From: Saccharothrix longispora
GTDB taxonomy: Bacteria > Actinomycetota > Actinomycetes > Mycobacteriales > Pseudonocardiaceae
Assembly: GCF_030852425.1 (NCBI RefSeq)
Contig: NZ_NSDM01000001.1
Span: forward strand, 930,001 to 994,000
Direction of reading: 5' to 3'
Length of the DNA stretch: 64,000 nt
Position numbers and translations under genes: made by a program
In this document: in pieces, positions 8,829 to 17,019 of the stretch
How the letters are laid out: each line of letters begins with the position of its first letter
Position numbering within the stretch: position 1 is the stretch's first letter
Notes under the pieces: model-generated
Database searches by the model: none
Told to the model about the DNA's origin: nothing
The model's input: only the letters and a program-made list of their open reading frames with translations

Positions 8829-9431
8829 ATGTCGGACACGTGCCACGAGCTGCTGCTGCGGCTCGCCGGGAGGCTCCCGGACGACGTCCTGTGGCGCTTC
8901 CGCGACTGGGCCGCGACGGACGCGATCCTCGTCCTCGCACGCACCCTGCCGCGCACGTTGCTGCACGACCGGATCGGCCTGACCGACCGCGAGCAGGCGC
9001 TGCTCGTGGACGCCCTCGTGCCGCACGGCGCGGACCGATCCGCCATCAGTTCCGTCAGGGGACTGGACGAACCGCCCGATACCGGCTACACCTTCACCCC
9101 GGAATCACCCGATCGGGTGCTGATGGGTGATTCCGCGACCGTGGTGCTCGGGGCAACCCTGCGCGGTCGCCCCGGGGTCGGCGAAGTCCGCTCCTCGTGG
9201 CGGCTGGGCGGGGGCGACGCCAGGAGGCTGGTCCTGGTCGCCGCCACGTCCGGGTACGCCCGGCTGGCCGGTGAACTCCAGCGCGTGCTGCGGGCGCTCG
9301 GCGAGCACGACCCCTGCGTGGAGGTCCTGCCCGCCGGACTTGACCTGCCGCCCTACCACCGGGCGGCGTTGGCGGCCTCGGAACTGGTGTGCACCGGCGC
9401 CGAGGCCGACGGGCACCTGGTGCCCGTCTAG
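8829..9431 (+). CDS. Conserved protein of unknown function, paralogue A
   Basis: The product is 200 residues. I do not recognise a characterised family. It begins one base after the RidA-like stop, so it belongs to the same transcript. N-terminal CHELLLRLAGRLPDDVL is followed by a helical part, then a beta-alpha part (PGVGEVRSSWR, RRLVLVAATSGYARLAGEL, EVLPAGLDLPPYHRAAL). Each of these blocks has a counterpart in the same order in the next gene. No signal peptide or membrane segment. Predicted cytoplasmic. Confidence 0.85.
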   Translation: MSDTCHELLLRLAGRLPDDVLWRFRDWAATDAILVLARTLPRTLLHDRIGLTDREQALLVDALVPHGADRSAISSVRGLDEPPDTGYTFTPESPDRVLMGDSATVVLGATLRGRPGVGEVRSSWRLGGGDARRLVLVAATSGYARLAGELQRVLRALGEHDPCVEVLPAGLDLPPYHRAALAASELVCTGAEADGHLVPV

Positions 9432-9469
9432 AGCTCGTCGCTCCCGCGCGGGCCGGAAGGAGAACAGGC

Positions 9470-10750
9470 GTGACGAACGACGGAGTGGGACTCCCCGTCC
9501 GTTTACACGACCTCCTGTTGTCGTTGGCCGGACGGGTCGACGACGACGCGTTGACGCAGGCCCGGGAGCTGCTCGCGGTCGCCGAGCTGGACAGGGCGGT
9601 GGAACTGCTGGTCGGCTGCCTGCTGGCCGGGCGCATCCCGGTGTCCACGGAGGAGCGTCGCGAGGTGGGGTGGCTGCTGGCGGAGGTCCGCTCGGACCGC
9701 TCGCTCGCCGACCGGTTGTTCGCGGTCGAGCAGGTGCCCGTGCCGCGACACCGGTTCAGCGTCGAGTCCGACCCGGCCGACGGCCTGGGCGACGTGCTGG
9801 GCAGGACCGTGTCGGCGCTGCCGGACGTGCGCGGCGTGCGCGCCACGTGGCGGTCCACGCCGGCCGGCGCCACGCCCGGCCCGCTGCCGCAGCGGATCGT
9901 CCTGGTCGACATCGGTCCGTCCGGCTTCGCGCCGGCGACCGCGTACCGGGTCGACACCGTGCTGCGGAAGGCCGGCATCCGGGCCGCCGTCGAGGTGCTG
10001 ACCGTGGGCACGCCGCTGGGTGAGTACCACGCGGCCGCCGTGACCACGGCGCGCGAGGTGTTCTTCGCGTCCGGTTCCACGACGCCCGGGCCACCACCCG
10101 ACCCCGGCACGTGGTTCGACGGTGACGTCTCGGGTCAGGCACCGGTGGTCGAGCCGGAACCGGTGCCGGTCGAACCCGAGAACGGCTCCAAGTCCCGTCG
10201 TGCGCGCGTCGACTCGTACGAGGGGGCGCAACCGTTCCCGCCCAAGCCGGTCAAGCGGCTGCCGGTGCGCGAGCCCGCCGACGAGCCGCGGTTCGACGGG
10301 TTCCGGGGCAGCGGGGACGGGATCGACGACGTGCGGGCCGACGACGTGCGGGTGCCGGACGTGGCGCCCGAACCCGTCGCCGAGCCCGCGCCGGAACCGG
10401 TCGTGGAACCCGCGCCGGAACCGGTCGTGGACGAGCCGAGGGCCGCGACGCCCCCGGTGGTGCCGCTGTCGTTCCCGCTGCCGGACGACCACCCGCTGTC
10501 GCGCGCCGAGGTCACCACGGAGCTGAACCCGGACGACCTCGCCGCGCTCCAGGCCGCCCTGGCCGACGGGCAGGCGCCGGCGTCCGTGCAGCTGCCGCCG
10601 ACCGTCGACGCCAAGCTCAGCGACCGCGAACGCGCCCTGCTCCAGCAGCTCCACGAGGAGCTGGCGCAGCGCGAGCAGCAGTCGTGGCCGGGCGGGCCGG
10701 AGTTCGTCAACGGCGTGCCGAAGCCGAACAACGGCAGGTTCACCGGCTAG
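9470..10750 (+). CDS. Conserved protein of unknown function, paralogue B, with Pro/Glu-rich tail
   Basis: The product is 426 residues. Residues 1-205 are a divergent copy of the preceding gene (LHDLLLSLAGRVDDDAL, DVRGVRATWR, QRIVLVDIGPSGFAPATAY, EVLTVGTPLGEYHAAAV). Residues 205-345 are disordered and acidic/proline-rich, with a 24-bp tandem repeat (10385-10432) giving PAPEPVVE twice. The end is helical (LSDRERALLQQLHEELAQREQ) with a Gly/Pro/Asn tail. GTG 9470 follows GGAAGGAGAAC, which fixes the start. Possibly an adaptor whose tail makes contacts (inference). Function unknown. Confidence 0.85.
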   Translation: MTNDGVGLPVRLHDLLLSLAGRVDDDALTQARELLAVAELDRAVELLVGCLLAGRIPVSTEERREVGWLLAEVRSDRSLADRLFAVEQVPVPRHRFSVESDPADGLGDVLGRTVSALPDVRGVRATWRSTPAGATPGPLPQRIVLVDIGPSGFAPATAYRVDTVLRKAGIRAAVEVLTVGTPLGEYHAAAVTTAREVFFASGSTTPGPPPDPGTWFDGDVSGQAPVVEPEPVPVEPENGSKSRRARVDSYEGAQPFPPKPVKRLPVREPADEPRFDGFRGSGDGIDDVRADDVRVPDVAPEPVAEPAPEPVVEPAPEPVVDEPRAATPPVVPLSFPLPDDHPLSRAEVTTELNPDDLAALQAALADGQAPASVQLPPTVDAKLSDRERALLQQLHEELAQREQQSWPGGPEFVNGVPKPNNGRFTG

Positions 10751-10953
10751 GGGGCGACCGGGCCCGCTCGGAGGGCTCGCAGCGCGTCGAGCAGCCCGGC
10801 CCCGACGTCCGCGCCCAGCGGGCGGAGGGGCCGGGCCGCCGCGCGGTCCGTCGCCGCCTCGACCCGCACCCGGACCGGGTCGTCGGGGGGCATCCCGCGC
10901 GCGGTCAGGCCCTCGGCGGCCTCGCGCAGCGTCTCGCCGTCCAGTGCGTACAC
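10747..10953 (-). CDS. Small hypothetical protein downstream of oxidoreductase
   Basis: The product is 68 residues from a GTG start four bases after the oxidoreductase stop. Sequence YALDGETLREAAEGLTARG has an amphipathic helical look. No family is recognised. The close spacing suggests co-transcription; the frame could also be fortuitous in such GC-rich DNA. It overlaps the convergent paralogue B stop by four bases. Confidence 0.5.
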   Translation of the reverse strand: MYALDGETLREAAEGLTARGMPPDDPVRVRVEAATDRAAARPLRPLGADVGAGLLDALRALRAGPVAP

Positions 10954-10957
10954 CCGG

Positions 10958-11857
10958 TCAGTGTTCCGCCTTGCGGCGCGCCAGGTCGACGATCCGCTGG
11001 AGGTGCAGGCCCCGGCGCACGTCCAGCGGGTGGTGCGCCGTGCCGCTGTCGACCATCGCCACGAAGTCGTCCAGCAGGTGCGTGAAGCACTGCGCCGCGC
11101 TCGTGCCCCGGTCGGCGAGCACGCGGTGGCCGTGCTCGCCGTACACCGCCACCTCCGAGACGGTCGGCTCCAGCGGCAGCGTCATGCTCAGCGCCGCCGA
11201 ACTCGTCGCACCGCCCTCGTGCCGGAACACCACCTGCCACAGCCCGTGCTCCGACCGGTCCGCCGCGACCACGTCGGTGATCGTGCCCAGGGCGGCGTCC
11301 AGCAGGTCGAACGCGTGCGGGCCGACGTCGTCCAGCGGCCCCCGCTCGTGCCGCCACGGCGAGTGCGAGAACGGCCCGCCCAGCAGCGCGCCCGACAGCC
11401 ACCGGAGGCTGCCGCCCACCCAGCCGCCCGTGCGCGCCAGCTGGTCCAGCTGCTCCCGGACCTCCGGCGCGTACCGGCGGGTCAGCACGACCAGCGACGC
11501 GACGCCGTTCCGGTCCACCGCCTCGGCGAGCCGCTCGGCGTCGGCGAGGGTCGAGGCGATCGGCTTCTCCAGGACGAGGTGCCTGCCCAGCTCCGCGGCC
11601 CGCGTCGCGAGCGGCGCCTGGACCTCCGGCGGCACGGCGAACGCGACCGCGTCCACCTGCTCCAGCAGCTCGTCCGGCGACGCCGCCGTGCTCGCGCCGT
11701 AGGCGTCGGCCAGCGCCGACGCGGCCTCCTCGCGGCGTGCCCACACGGTGGTCAGGCGGGTGCCGGGGTGGTCGGCGAGGCCCGGCGCGTGCACCCGCTC
11801 CGCCCACGGGCCCGCACCGATCAGTCCCACGCGCAGCTGTTCGTCCACGCCGGCCAC
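10958..11857 (-). CDS. Gfo/Idh/MocA-family oxidoreductase
   Basis: The product is 299 residues. The Rossmann fingerprint VGLIGAGPWAERVHAPGL is at the N-terminus, and the family motif LEKPIAS (Lys and Pro near 97-98) marks nucleotide binding and catalysis. PLDDVGPHAFDLLDA corresponds to the catalytic Asp-x3-His helix of the C-terminal domain. Typical substrates are sugars, inositols or biliverdin; nothing nearby narrows this. GTG 11857 is used; a second GTG nine bases later is possible. No transporter or sugar operon is adjacent. Confidence 0.9.
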   Translation of the reverse strand: MAGVDEQLRVGLIGAGPWAERVHAPGLADHPGTRLTTVWARREEAASALADAYGASTAASPDELLEQVDAVAFAVPPEVQAPLATRAAELGRHLVLEKPIASTLADAERLAEAVDRNGVASLVVLTRRYAPEVREQLDQLARTGGWVGGSLRWLSGALLGGPFSHSPWRHERGPLDDVGPHAFDLLDAALGTITDVVAADRSEHGLWQVVFRHEGGATSSAALSMTLPLEPTVSEVAVYGEHGHRVLADRGTSAAQCFTHLLDDFVAMVDSGTAHHPLDVRRGLHLQRIVDLARRKAEH

Positions 11858-11893
11858 CCTAACTTCCGGTCGGCCCGCCCACGGGCGGCCGCC

Positions 11894-12247
11894 CTACCGG
11901 CCGCCGAGGTAGTCGGCCTCGGGGACGAAGATCCGGCCGCCGCCGTCGAAGCGCAGCTCCACGCCGCCCTCCTGGCGCACCACCTCCGGGTCGGCGCCCC
12001 ACCCGCCCGGGACCCGCACGACGTGCCCGTGGTCCTCGCCGCGCCCCAACCACACCTCGTGCTCCGTGCCGCCGATCAACCGGGACCTCTCCTTGACGTA
12101 CACGTTCGGCGTCCCCTCGTCCGTGCTGATCGTGTCCACGGCCGGCAGGAACAGCACCACGGCCGCGACGGCCGTCAGGCCCGTGCCGATCACCGCGCCG
12201 AACCCGAACAGCAGGACGTTGAGCACGCAGCCCTTCTTGGTGTCCAC
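11894..12247 (-). CDS. Single-pass membrane protein with extracytoplasmic domain
   Basis: The product is 117 residues: a short basic N-terminus (VDTKKGC), one membrane segment (about 9-33, LFGFGAVIGTGLTAVAAVVL), then an 80-residue polar domain with repeated Trp/Gly (EVWLGRGEDHGHVVRVPGGW) ending FVPEADYLGGR. Not recognised. GTG 12247 is preceded by GAGGA. Divergent from the Nudix gene with only 29 bp between start codons. Confidence 0.72.
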   Translation of the reverse strand: MDTKKGCVLNVLLFGFGAVIGTGLTAVAAVVLFLPAVDTISTDEGTPNVYVKERSRLIGGTEHEVWLGRGEDHGHVVRVPGGWGADPEVVRQEGGVELRFDGGGRIFVPEADYLGGR

Positions 12248-12276
12248 GGGGAAGATCCTCGTCGTAGGCTCGGTGC

Positions 12277-13080
12277 GTGCGCGAACTACCCGACGAACTG
12301 GTGCTGCCGGCCTCGATGGTCCCGTCCACCCCCACCGGCCCGCCGGTCGAGCCGCGCGACGCGGCGACCGTCGTGCTCGTCCGCGACGGCGACCGGGGGA
12401 TCGAGGCGTTCCTGCTGCGCCGGGTCGCCGGGATGGCGTTCGCGGGCGGGATGACCGTGTTCCCCGGCGGTGGTGTCGACCCGCGCGACGCCGACACCTC
12501 CGTCGCGTGGAGCGGCCCCGCACCCGGGTGGTGGGCCTCGAAGTTCGCCTGTTCGCCCGAACTCGCCGCGGCGCTCGTGTGCGCCGCCGTGCGCGAGACG
12601 TTCGAGGAGTCCGGCGTGCTGCTGGCCGGCCCGTCGGCCGCCACGGTCGTCGCCGACACCACCCCGTACGCGGCGGCGCGGGCCGCGCTGGTGGCGCGCG
12701 AGCTGTCCTTCGCCCGGTTCCTGGCCGACGAGGGGCTGGTGCTGCGGGCCGACCTGCTGCGACCGTGGGCGAACTGGGTGACGCCGCCCGAGGAGCCGCG
12801 CCGCTACGACACCAGGTTCTTCGTCGCCCTGCTGCCCGAGGGGCAGAAGGCGGACGGGGCGACCACCGAGGCGTCGGACGCGGTGTGGCAGCGGCCGGCC
12901 GACGCGCTGGCCGACTGGAAGGCCGGTCGCCGCGCCCTCATGCCGCCGACCTGGGTGACCCTCACCGAGGTGGACGAGCTGGGGTCCGTGAGCGCGGTGC
13001 TGGACGAGTCGCGCGAGGTCTCGAAGATCATCCCCAAGATCGTCCGGGACGGCGACGTGCTGCGGGTGGTCCTGCCGTGA
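12277..13080 (+). CDS. Nudix hydrolase with interrupted Nudix box
   Basis: The product is 267 residues. Nudix signature halves are seen: GGMTVFPGGGVDPRD at about 65-79, and AVRETFEESGVLL at about 107-119. Some 27 extra residues, including a Trp pair, separate the Gly from REtfEE. This resembles the inserted Nudix box of NUDT19-type CoA diphosphatases (family knowledge). The substrate is therefore guessed as a CoA or acyl-CoA type molecule, with low certainty. GTG start; its last bases overlap the MBL-hydrolase start (GTGA), so the two genes are coupled. Confidence 0.85.
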   Translation: MRELPDELVLPASMVPSTPTGPPVEPRDAATVVLVRDGDRGIEAFLLRRVAGMAFAGGMTVFPGGGVDPRDADTSVAWSGPAPGWWASKFACSPELAAALVCAAVRETFEESGVLLAGPSAATVVADTTPYAAARAALVARELSFARFLADEGLVLRADLLRPWANWVTPPEEPRRYDTRFFVALLPEGQKADGATTEASDAVWQRPADALADWKAGRRALMPPTWVTLTEVDELGSVSAVLDESREVSKIIPKIVRDGDVLRVVLP

Positions 13081-13832
13081 GCGCCGAGTACGGGGTGCCG
13101 CGCCGGGTCACGCCGTTCGCGTCGGTCGTGCTCGCCGAGAACCCGGGGGTGATGACCCTGGAGGGCACCAACACGTGGGTCCTGCGCGCGCCGGGCGCCG
13201 ACTCGTGCGTCGTCGTCGACCCCGGCCCCCTGGACCGCGGCCACCTGGACCGCGTGGCCGCCCACGGCCCGGTGGACGCGGTGCTGCTCACCCACGGCCA
13301 CCCCGACCACTCGGAGGGCGTGCACGACTTCGCGCGACTGGTGGGCGCCCCCGTGCACGCGGCGGACCCGGGGTTCGCCACCGTCCGGCTGACCGGCGGC
13401 GAGGTCGTCACCGGCGGCGGCCTGGAGATCACCGCCCTGGCGACGCCGGGGCACACCGACGACTCGGTCTCGTTCCTGGTGGGCGGCGCGGTGCTCACCG
13501 GTGACACCATCCTCGGCCGGGGCACGACCGTGCTGGACGGCGGGCTGGCCGACTACCTGGCGTCCCTGAGGACCCTGGCGGACCTGCCGGAGGGCACCAC
13601 CGTGCTGCCCGGCCACGGCCCGGTCCTGCCGGACGTGGTGGCCGTCGCCCGCGCCTACCTGACCCACCGCGAGGAACGCCTGGCGCAGGTCCGCGCGGCC
13701 GTGGAACGACTCGGTGGCGCACCGACCGCGCGCCAGGTCGTGGAACTCGTGTACGCCGACGTCGACCGCTCCCTCTGGCCCGCCGCCGAGTGGTCGGTGC
13801 GGGCGCAGCTGGCCTACCTCGGGGTGGCCTGA
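13077..13832 (+). CDS. MBL-fold metallo-hydrolase
   Basis: The product is 251 residues. Zinc-binding motif THGHPDHSEG near 77-86, later ATPGHTDDS, LTGDTILG and PGHGPVLP. This is the glyoxalase II / LACTB2-type branch, with a C-terminal winged-helix-like domain (AHREER-type helix then PTARQVVELVY). It corresponds to Rv3677c in position upstream of crp. Members act on thioesters, RNA or quorum lactones, so the substrate is not assigned. Coupled by GTGA overlap to the Nudix gene. Confidence 0.88.
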   Translation: MSAEYGVPRRVTPFASVVLAENPGVMTLEGTNTWVLRAPGADSCVVVDPGPLDRGHLDRVAAHGPVDAVLLTHGHPDHSEGVHDFARLVGAPVHAADPGFATVRLTGGEVVTGGGLEITALATPGHTDDSVSFLVGGAVLTGDTILGRGTTVLDGGLADYLASLRTLADLPEGTTVLPGHGPVLPDVVAVARAYLTHREERLAQVRAAVERLGGAPTARQVVELVYADVDRSLWPAAEWSVRAQLAYLGVA

Positions 13833-13873
13833 CCGCCCGGGGTGGTCCGACCCGGGGTGGTCCGGGGAACCGG

Positions 13874-14422
13874 TCAGACGGTCGTGCGGAGCGGGACGAC
13901 CAGGTAGGTCAGCTCCACGCCGTCCTCGCCCGCCTGCGACGTGAGCACCGTCGACCGCAGGCCGTCCTGGATGCGCAGCTCCACGCGCCTGCCGCTGAAC
14001 GCCTTCAGCGCGTCCGCCAGGTAGTGGGCCTGGAAGGTCTTCGTGACCCGGTTGCCGTCGATCGTGGCCTTGACCGACTCCTCCGACCCGCCCGCCCGCG
14101 GGTCGCTGCCGCGCACGCGCAGCTCGCCGTCGTCGACCTGGAGGGTGACCGAGCCGTGCGGGCCGGAGCAGGGGACCGCCCGGCGGACGGCGCGCGCCAG
14201 CGCGTCGGCCTCCACCATCACCGTGCTGTCGATGACCGCCTCCAGCAGCTTCCGTGTTCGATCGTCGGGGAACGGGGCGGCCGGCGGCGCCGTGCCGGTA
14301 CCTACCGTAGCGAAGCGAACGCCACGAGGTGACGATCCGTCGCCGCCGGCTCCAGCCGCGACGGCGAGCACGGGGTCGGCGGTGAGGTCCACGCGGTGGA
14401 CGCTGGACCCGACCACCGACAA
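13874..14422 (-). CDS. Orphan protein with DNA polymerase III beta-clamp domain III
   Basis: The product is 182 residues. From about residue 50 the sequence follows the third domain of DnaN: FPDDRTRKLLE (the PDYR-type entry), ALARAVRRAV, DDGELRVRGS, FQAHYLADALKAFSGRRVEL, LRSTVLTSQ, and the C-terminal LTYLVVPLR matching the MPxR end of the protein-binding cleft. Domains I and II are absent. A real dnaN is about 370 residues and sits near dnaA, so this is an extra, truncated clamp-like protein. The start is unsure: TTG 14422 or GTG 14416. Whether it binds clamp partners is unknown. Confidence 0.75.
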   Translation of the reverse strand: MSVVGSSVHRVDLTADPVLAVAAGAGGDGSSPRGVRFATVGTGTAPPAAPFPDDRTRKLLEAVIDSTVMVEADALARAVRRAVPCSGPHGSVTLQVDDGELRVRGSDPRAGGSEESVKATIDGNRVTKTFQAHYLADALKAFSGRRVELRIQDGLRSTVLTSQAGEDGVELTYLVVPLRTTV

Positions 14423-14457
14423 TCCCGATCACGGCGGGACCGCGACACCCCGGGGCG

Positions 14458-15696
14458 TCAGCGGGCCGCCAGGTCCATCTCCTCCTGCTTCGGCACCGGC
14501 ACGCCGGCCGCGACCGTGCCGCGGAACACCCACACCAGGACCGCGATCACCAGGCCGGACACCGCCGCCGCCGCGAACGCCGCGCTCGTGCCGCGCGACT
14601 CGACCAGCTGACCGCTCGCCGACTGCCCGATGGCCAGCCCGACGGTGACCGCCGTGACCACCCAGCCGAACGCCTCGGTCGCCGTGCCCGCGGGCGCGAC
14701 CTGCTCGATCGCCGCCGAGTGCGTGGTCGCCTGCGGCGTGATCAGGGTGCCGACCACGAGCAGCGCGCCGGCCAGCCACACCAGGCTGGTGGGCAGCGCG
14801 AGCAGCAGCGACAGCAGCGCGAACCCGCCGAGCAGCACGGGCAGCCGCAGGTGCATGGCCCGCGGGAACGGCTTCATCGCGTACAGCACGCCGAACACCA
14901 CCGAGCTGACCGACCACAGGCTCAGCAGCAGCCCGCCGAGGCCCACGTGACCGGCGTTCGCGGCGGCGGCCGGCACGGCCACCTCGATGAACCCGATCGT
15001 GACGCCGAAGCCGAGGGCCGCGAGCGCCACCGTGCGCATGCCGGGCGAGGCCAGCGCGCCGAGCAGGTCGCGCCGGGCCGGTTCCGGCCGCACGGCGCGC
15101 ACGGTCGGGTCGAACGCGAACCACAGCGAGCCGACCACCATGGACGCCGCGCCGACGATCACGCCGGTGCCCGCCCAGGGTGCCGCGACCAGCACACCGG
15201 CGAGGCCGGGGCCGAGGATGAAGAACACCTCCATGCTGATCGCCTCGTAGGCGTAGCCGGCGAGCCGCGCGGACCCGGCGGGCAGCACGTGCGACCACAG
15301 GGCGCGGGACGCCGAGCCGACCATGGGCTCGGTGAGCCCGACGGCGAACGCGATCGGCACGAGGAGGGGCAGCGGCACGCCCGCCTCGACGGCGGTGACG
15401 GCGAGCGCCACGAACGCGGAGAACAGCACCACGGCCACGAGCAGCGGGCGGGTCGGCCCGAGCCGGTCCATCAGCCTGCCCTGCACGATCGACCCGAGCG
15501 CGACACCGACCAGGGACGACGCCGACACCAGCCCCGCCGCGGCGAACGAACCGGTCTCGCGCTGCACGTAGAGCAGCAGCGAGAGGCCGATCATCGCGAT
15601 CGGGAGGCGGGCGAGCAGGGACGCGACGACGGGGCCGCGCATGCCGGGCGTGGTCAGCGCGGTGCGGTAGTCCGCGAGGCGGGCAGAGTGGGACAT
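14458..15696 (-). CDS. MFS transporter, 12 membrane segments
   Basis: The product is 412 residues with about twelve hydrophobic helices and the loop motif GRLMDRLGPTRP between helices 2 and 3, characteristic of major facilitator drug/solute exporters. The C-terminus is short and cytoplasmic. Substrate unknown. The ATG at 15696 is adjacent to a dense set of GTACCA repeats (15699-15734), so the gene is likely under a dedicated repressor. No regulator gene is immediately beside it; crp lies 430 bp away on the same strand. Confidence 0.88.
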   Translation of the reverse strand: MSHSARLADYRTALTTPGMRGPVVASLLARLPIAMIGLSLLLYVQRETGSFAAAGLVSASSLVGVALGSIVQGRLMDRLGPTRPLLVAVVLFSAFVALAVTAVEAGVPLPLLVPIAFAVGLTEPMVGSASRALWSHVLPAGSARLAGYAYEAISMEVFFILGPGLAGVLVAAPWAGTGVIVGAASMVVGSLWFAFDPTVRAVRPEPARRDLLGALASPGMRTVALAALGFGVTIGFIEVAVPAAAANAGHVGLGGLLLSLWSVSSVVFGVLYAMKPFPRAMHLRLPVLLGGFALLSLLLALPTSLVWLAGALLVVGTLITPQATTHSAAIEQVAPAGTATEAFGWVVTAVTVGLAIGQSASGQLVESRGTSAAFAAAAVSGLVIAVLVWVFRGTVAAGVPVPKQEEMDLAAR

Positions 15697-15698
15697 GT

Positions 15699-15734
15699 GT
15701 ACCAGTATGCGCGCTGTGGTACGCGCGTACCAGT
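15699..15734. promoter_or_regulatory. Candidate operator of the MFS gene
   Basis: GTACCAGT occurs at 15699-15706 and again at 15727-15734, with the inverse TGGTAC at 15717-15722 between them. Pairs of these half-sites form a 6-12-6 and a 6-4-6 inverted repeat just 2 bp upstream of the MFS start codon, overlapping the place of its promoter or leader. Confidence 0.5.
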
Positions 15735-16053
15735 CATTTGGCGGTGCGTTCGATCACCGGGCGCGGCACGCGTGAAGATCGTCCACTTCCCGGGAGGAGT
15801 GTTGCGATCGGATAACAACAATGGGATGACCGGGTGAAACCCCTCGGAAAAGTACCTGCACAAGGGGTCCTTGAGGGTGAACGGCCTTGAGTTGCGGCCA
15901 GGGGGGCGTGCGATCGTGGACCGCACAGCCCGCCGCACCCGTTTCCACGGGTGGCGCGACGGGTAGTCGAACCTCCTTCCGGCGCTGAAGGGTCGGGGCC
16001 TGTGGGCGCCGGAGGAGTGGAACGCGTGATCTGTCGGGGGATGGGTCGCGCGA
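15735..16053. other. Gene-free interval between MFS and crp terminator
   Basis: No protein gene with a plausible start is supported over about 320 bp. Frames open here have arginine-rich compositions typical of non-coding frames. The interval may contain the MFS promoter on the minus strand. Confidence 0.5.
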
Positions 16054-16101
16054 ACAACAGGGCCGGTGCGCCGCGTCGGGGGCGGCGCCCGGCTCTGTTG
16101 T
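16054..16101 (-). terminator. Terminator of crp
   Basis: Outer arms 16054-16066 and 16089-16101 (ACAACAGGGCCGG against CCGGCTCTGTTGT, one mismatch) with an additional GC-rich inner stem. It begins 28 bp past the crp stop on the minus strand. Confidence 0.7.
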
Positions 16102-16129
16102 CACGTGCGGTGCCGAACCGCGGACCTGC

Positions 16130-16804
16130 TCAGCGAGCGCGGCGCGCCAGGCGCTCCGGGTCCAGGATCAGCACGCTCTTGCCCTCCAACCGCAGCCACC
16201 CGCGGTGGGCGAAGTCGGCCAGGGCCTTGTTCACCGTCTCGCGCGACGCGCCCACGAACTGGGCGATCTCCTCCTGCGTCAGGTCGTGGGTGACCCTCAG
16301 CAGACCGGCCTCCTGGCTGCCGAAGCGCTGCGCGAGCTGCAACAGCGCCTTCGCCACGCGGCCGGGCACGTCGGTGAAGATCAGGTCGGCCAGCATGGAA
16401 TTCGTCCGGCGCAGCCTGCGGGCCAGGGCACGCAGCAGCTGCTCGGCGATCTCCGGCCGGTTGGTGATCCACTGCCGCAGCGCGGGGCGGTCCATGCTCA
16501 CCGCGCGCACCTCGGTCACCGTCGTGGCGGTGGACGTGCGGGGGCCCGGGTCGAAGATCGACAGCTCGCCGAACATGTCGGACGGGCCGAAGATCCCCAA
16601 CAGGTTCTCCCGACCGTCCGGCGACTTGCGGCCGATCTTCACCTTGCCGGATTGGATGATGTAGAGCCGGTCGCCCGGCTCGCCCTCCGCGAAGATCACG
16701 TGGCCACGCGGGAATTCAACGGACTCCAGCGTCTGCGCCAGTGCCTCCGCTGCCGCCGGTTCAACCCCCTGGAAGATGCCCGCGCGGGCCAGGGTCTCGT
16801 CCAC
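16130..16804 (-). CDS. crp: Crp/Fnr-family cAMP-responsive regulator
   Basis: The product is 224 residues, the same length as mycobacterial Crp (Rv3676), and very close in sequence. Cyclic-nucleotide pocket: [18 protein letters not shown]. Dimer helix: [23 protein letters not shown]-binding helix-turn-helix: [20 protein letters not shown]. Orthologue also of corynebacterial GlxR, a global regulator. The frame extends to 16834, but GTG 16804 follows AGGAGGGA at good spacing and matches the family start, so it was chosen. Followed by a strong terminator; monocistronic. Confidence 0.95.
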   Translation of the reverse strand: MDETLARAGIFQGVEPAAAEALAQTLESVEFPRGHVIFAEGEPGDRLYIIQSGKVKIGRKSPDGRENLLGIFGPSDMFGELSIFDPGPRTSTATTVTEVRAVSMDRPALRQWITNRPEIAEQLLRALARRLRRTNSMLADLIFTDVPGRVAKALLQLAQRFGSQEAGLLRVTHDLTQEEIAQFVGASRETVNKALADFAHRGWLRLEGKSVLILDPERLARRAR

Positions 16805-16970
16805 CTCGTCCCTCCTGTCGAGACGCGGCGGCATGGTCGAGCGCGTTCCGCCTTCTGGCGGATAAGCGCCTTGCCGCCGATCACTGGGTGCAGTCTAAGG
16901 GCTGTGCGGGAGATCGCCTTCCGGCGCGCCGCCGCACGGTGCCCCGCGACTCGGGGCGGACAGCCCAGAA

Positions 16971-17001
16971 AGGCCCACCGGGGGGTTGACCCCGTGGGCC
17001 T
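16971..17001 (-). terminator. Terminator of the small membrane-protein gene
   Basis: AGGCCCAC (16971-16978) pairs with GTGGGCCT (16994-17001), with further pairing inside. It lies 19 bp past the stop of the minus-strand gene ending at 17020. Confidence 0.65.
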
Positions 17002-17019
17002 CGCCGGTCCTCGCCCCGG

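Noticed and set aside
15734-16057. Small genes in the MFS-crp gap
   Set aside because: Candidate frames on both strands lack ribosome-binding sites and actinobacterial codon bias, and part is a terminator stem.
16805-16834. Longer Crp N-terminus from 16834
   Set aside because: The GTG at 16804 has AGGAGGGA upstream and gives the exact family length; the extra ten residues are not conserved.
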